Part shown: one piece after another, positions 61,411 through 64,000 of the stretch
Layout: each line of letters begins with the position of its first letter
Numbering within the stretch: the first letter of the stretch is position 1
Source: Thermincola carboxydiphila
GTDB taxonomy: Bacteria; Bacillota; Thermincolia; Thermincolales; UBA2595
Assembly: GCA_016841325.1 (NCBI GenBank)
Contig: JAENZJ010000006.1
Span: 83,380-147,379, forward strand
Length of the DNA: 64,000 bases
Reading direction: 5' to 3'
Position numbers and translations under genes: made by a program
Notes under the pieces: generated by a model
The model's input: only the letters and a program-made list of their open reading frames with translations
What the model was told of the DNA's origin: nothing
The model's database searches: none

Positions 61411-62392
61411 TTTTCTGCTTATAGCAATTGTCATCATCCTGGCGCTGGCATTTGATTTTATCAACGGATTCCATGATACAGCAAATGCTATTGCAACCTC
61501 TGTATCTACCCGGGTGCTCACACCGGCCAAGGCAATATTTATGGCTGCGGTCCTTAATTTTGTCGGGGCTTTGGTCAGCACAAAGGTTGCCCATACTATC
61601 GGAAGCGGTATTGTGAGTCCTCATCTGATTAATAATAAGGTTTTAATAGCAGGTTTGGCAGGAGCGATCATTTGGAACCTGTTTACCTGGTATTATGGCC
61701 TGCCCAGCAGTTCTTCCCATGCCCTGATAGGCGGGGTCGCCGGAGCCGTAGTGGCCAGCCAGGGCATTTCTGTGCTTAACGGCAGAGGACTGGTGGAACA
61801 AATTTTTATCCCTCTGATAGGGTCACCAATCATTGGCTTTATAATCGCTTTTATTGTGATGCGCCTGATATTTTTCCTGGTGGGTAATGTTGCCCCCCGT
61901 ATTGTGAACAGGTATTTTTCCAAGCTGCAGATAGTTTCAGCAGCCTTTATGGCCTTCAGCCACGGCTCCAATGATGCCCAGAAGTCCATGGGCATAATTA
62001 CGGCAGCCCTGGTATCTGCAGGAATTATTAAAGAGTTTCATGTGCCACTGTGGGTTGTTATAGCATGTGCCACTGCAATGGCCCTGGGCACGTCTGTTGG
62101 TGGCTGGCGGATTATCAAAACCATGGGGTCGAGGATTATCAAGCTGGAACCGGTTCACGGGTTCGCTGCGGAAACATCGGCGGCACTGGTTATCATAGGG
62201 GCCTCATTTTTTGGTAAGCCCGTAAGTACAACTCATGTCATCTCTTCTGCAATAATGGGTGTGGGTGCTACCAAGCGCATGTCTGCGGTCCGCTGGACTG
62301 TAGCCAGGAACATTGTGAACGCATGGGTGCTCACAGCTCCACTGTCAGCCGTGGTTGCCGGGGTCGTATTCTTCCTGATTGACTTACTTTGA
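61403..62392 (+). CDS. pit: Low-affinity inorganic phosphate transporter Pit
   Basis: A 329-residue PiT-family transporter with about ten helices. Family motifs: FDFINGFHDTANAIATS and, in the second half, FSHGSNDAQKSMGI; GLPSSSSHALIGG and GKPVSTTHVISSAIMG complete the inverted repeat. ATG 61403 overlaps the DUF47 stop by eight bases, so translation is coupled. Cation/phosphate symport across the inner membrane. Confidence 0.95.
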   Translation: MPDFLLIAIVIILALAFDFINGFHDTANAIATSVSTRVLTPAKAIFMAAVLNFVGALVSTKVAHTIGSGIVSPHLINNKVLIAGLAGAIIWNLFTWYYGLPSSSSHALIGGVAGAVVASQGISVLNGRGLVEQIFIPLIGSPIIGFIIAFIVMRLIFFLVGNVAPRIVNRYFSKLQIVSAAFMAFSHGSNDAQKSMGIITAALVSAGIIKEFHVPLWVVIACATAMALGTSVGGWRIIKTMGSRIIKLEPVHGFAAETSAALVIIGASFFGKPVSTTHVISSAIMGVGATKRMSAVRWTVARNIVNAWVLTAPLSAVVAGVVFFLIDLL

Positions 62393-62465
62393 TGTCTTCG
62401 ATTACAATGGATAGAAAAAATTGGTATTAGATTAAACGGCCGGGATACTCCCTGCCAGATTGGAT

Positions 62466-62493
62466 AAGCCCCATACTCTGCAGTATGGGGCTT
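62466..62493 (+). terminator. Strong hairpin after pit
   Basis: Perfect 12-bp stem AAGCCCCATACT / AGTATGGGGCTT with CTGC loop. The following bases (GTTGGTC) lack a T-run, so termination is likely but not certain. Confidence 0.65.
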
Positions 62494-62592
62494 GTTGGTC
62501 AAATTGGATAATTTTTCACCCTTATCCCCGGAGATGTTATCCTTTATACTTGAGGTATCGGACTTGTCCGGATATAGGAAAGGGGGTATAGA

Positions 62593-63369
62593 GTGAAAAA
62601 AATGGTTTTGAGGAACACTATTATTGTAGTTGTTACCATGCTTATGATTGTCCTGATGGCTGGCCTCGCCGGTGCTGCTGATACATACACGGTTCAAAAG
62701 GGTGATTCCCTGTACCTTATTGCTAAGAGACACGGAATCACGGTGTCGGCGCTTAAATCAGCAAACGGGCTGACCGGTGACCTGATTTACCCGGGACAGA
62801 GGCTGGTTATTTCCGGGTCTGCTTCATTAGCTTCCGGGTCTGGGTATACTGTCGCCAGGGGAGACAGTCTTTACCTTATTGCCAAGCGTTTTGGTGTTTC
62901 TGTAGATGAGATAAAAAGGGCCAATGGCCTGTCAACCAATATAATTTATCCGGGACAGGTCCTGAGCATTCCGGGAACGTCTTCCCGGGTGACCACAACA
63001 GTATCCAGGAGTTATTCCAGAAGTGATCTCAACCTGCTTGCCCGTGCGGTCCATGCAGAGGCCAGGGGGGAGACCTATGAGGGGCAGGTTGCCGTTGCCG
63101 CGGTTGTCCTGAACAGGGTGAAGCACCCTGATTTCCCCAATACTATACCGGGAGTCATCTATCAACCCGGCGCTTTTACTGCAGTTGATGACGGGCAGAT
63201 CAATCTGGCTGCTGATGAAACAGCATACAAGGCAGTTCAGGATGCCCTGAATGGATGGGATCCCTCCTACGGGGCGATCTATTATTGGAACCCGGCTACT
63301 GCCCAGAGCAAATGGGTATGGTCCCGGACAATCATAAGGCAGATTGGAAGCCACATTTTTGCAAAATAG
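62593..63369 (+). CDS. LysM and SleB-type cell-wall hydrolase
   Basis: A 258-residue exported protein: signal peptide (about 1-28, ending AGAA), two LysM peptidoglycan-binding domains (about 31-75 and 84-127; each YTVxxGDSLYLIAKR... with IYPGQ), a Ser/Thr linker and a Hydrolase_2 (SleB/CwlJ) domain (about 147-258) with LLARAVHAEARGE and AAVVLNRV. Lytic action on cortex or wall peptidoglycan is expected; the first Glu of HAEARGE is the likely catalytic residue. GTG 62593 after AAAGGGGG. Confidence 0.93.
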   Translation: MKKMVLRNTIIVVVTMLMIVLMAGLAGAADTYTVQKGDSLYLIAKRHGITVSALKSANGLTGDLIYPGQRLVISGSASLASGSGYTVARGDSLYLIAKRFGVSVDEIKRANGLSTNIIYPGQVLSIPGTSSRVTTTVSRSYSRSDLNLLARAVHAEARGETYEGQVAVAAVVLNRVKHPDFPNTIPGVIYQPGAFTAVDDGQINLAADETAYKAVQDALNGWDPSYGAIYYWNPATAQSKWVWSRTIIRQIGSHIFAK

Positions 63370-63395
63370 AATTTAGCATAAACAGGTTGTCTCAG

Positions 63396-63442
63396 AACCG
63401 GTAATAAGCTCACGTAAAGGCTGAGCTGTTACCGGTTTTTTA
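63396..63442 (+). terminator. Intrinsic terminator after the wall hydrolase
   Basis: AACCGGTAA and AGCTCA pair with TGAGCT and TTACCGGTT, then TTTTTAA. The following 63443-63700 shows no convincing gene; a TATAAT at about 63611 lacks a good -35. Confidence 0.8.
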
Positions 63443-63715
63443 ATGTGCTGCAACCGGTTCTGTGTTATCTGATTCATACTTTACTATAAATAACAATTGT
63501 TTCAGGCCGATTAAGGAATGTTACAAAATTGTTAAGATTGATGGAAACAAAACAAAACCCTCCCACTGGCACCAGATTATACTTGGTGAAAACACTCACA
63601 TGTTACGTTATAATGTACTTAGTCCAATGAAACCTTTCCCGGGTGTCTGAATTTTTAAGTCCCTGTGGAAAGGTTTCTTATGGTAAAACTAACACTGTAC
63701 AGAAAGGAGGGTATT

Positions 63716-64000
63716 ATGCGAAATAGAAGCTGGGCTATTCCCGGTTTCCTGGTGCTGATTATGCTCCTTTTCGTTGCTTTCCCCGGAATAGTGCTAGCCC
63801 AGGATGCCATGCCTGCGGAAACGGGCATCCATGCAGGACCTGACGTTATAGAACACTATGAACCATTAATGGACCAACCTGCAGAAGAACAGGTTCCTGC
63901 AGAGGAGCAGACTCCTATGGAAGAACAGTCCCCTGCAGAAGAGCAGACTCCTGCAGAGGAACAGGCCCCTGCAGAAGAGCAGACTCCTGCAGAGGAACAG
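63716..64000 (+). CDS. Secreted hexapeptide-repeat protein, 3' truncated
   Basis: ATG 63716 with a strong GAAAGGAGGG opens a frame that runs off the window (95 codons seen). Signal peptide about 1-28 (WAIPGFLVLIMLLFVAFPG then LAQ), a short mature start, then PAEEQ(V/T/S/A) hexapeptides from residue 55. The repeats give an acidic, proline-rich, probably extended stalk as in wall-spanning linkers. The functional domain, if any, is beyond the edge. Confidence 0.8.
   Translation, partial: MRNRSWAIPGFLVLIMLLFVAFPGIVLAQDAMPAETGIHAGPDVIEHYEPLMDQPAEEQVPAEEQTPMEEQSPAEEQTPAEEQAPAEEQTPAEEQ
63878..64000 (+). repeat. 18-bp tandem repeats encoding PAEEQx
   Basis: Seven units (the last incomplete at the edge) of 18 bp beginning CCTGCAGAAGAACAG, with silent A/G variation and one unit changed to PMEEQS. 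The array is in frame, so copy changes alter length only. Confidence 0.93.

Noticed and set aside
63462..63650. 62-codon plus-strand ORF
   Set aside because: No binding site or family; lies in AT-rich intergenic DNA before the secreted repeat protein.

Overview
The window reads as a chromosomal segment of an anaerobic, endospore-forming, Gram-positive bacterium, most likely a Clostridia/Peptococcaceae-type member of the Firmicutes. This rests on four things: a spore programme (spoVD, spoVE, spoIIGA, sigE, sigG, spoIIR, ylmC), an oxygen-sensitive class III ribonucleotide reductase (nrdD/nrdG) under NrdR, meso-DAP-type murE, and S-layer-homology surface protein and c-di-GMP riboswitches. No rRNA, tRNA, CRISPR array, complete insertion sequence or prophage was seen. 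The species assignment is inference; no search was run.

Layout. 1-2.4 kb: hexose-phosphate mutase (5' truncated by the window edge) and galU. 2.4-7.6 kb: three c-di-GMP-I (GEMM-I) riboswitches around a secreted transglutaminase and a 1127-residue beta-helix/SLH surface protein. 7.8-15.7 kb: an alpha-glucan operon (DUF4912, a GH57-glycosyltransferase fusion, a nucleotidyltransferase fused to a degenerate phosphohexomutase, a GH15 glucoamylase). 15.7-21.8 kb: YdcF-like protein, two small proteins, sfsA, nagA, dgkA, a MetE-like protein, and a DUF2294 gene behind a structured attenuator-like leader. 21.9-30.2 kb: nfeD-floA pair, PsbP-like protein, MoxR/VWA (RavA-ViaA-like) pair, PHP phosphatase, DUF457 protein. 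30.2-30.8 kb: gene-poor gap with a 123-nt imperfect hairpin and a truncated XRE regulator remnant.

30.8-49.6 kb is a nearly complete dcw cluster in the order mraZ-rsmH-ftsL-spoVD-murE-murF-mraY-murD-spoVE-murG-murC-murB-murA-ftsQ-DUF881-sbp-ftsZ, without ftsA. It begins with four AGTG repeats at exact 10-bp spacing that look like the MraZ operator. After ftsZ comes a zinc-finger membrane protein, then the sporulation block spoIIGA-sigE, an interposed azlC-azlD-M50 protease group, then sigG-spoIIR-ylmC. The spoIIGA promoter has a 21-bp spacer as in Spo0A-driven spoIIG, and sigG has a match to the SigF consensus.

56.7-60.4 kb is the nrdR-nrdD-dCMP deaminase-nrdG group, with two NrdR-box-like palindromes placed over a good SigA promoter. 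60.4-62.4 kb is a DUF47-Pit phosphate uptake pair preceded by a dense array of TTAACA-type Pho-box repeats. The end holds a LysM/SleB-like wall hydrolase and the start of a secreted protein with hexapeptide PAEEQ repeats that runs off the window.

The coding part is largely recognisable core biology. The observations most worth a second look are regulatory: the duplicated riboswitches, the unassigned leader at 20.98-21.14 kb, the hairpin at 30.23 kb, and the operator arrays before mraZ, nrdR and the phosphate genes.
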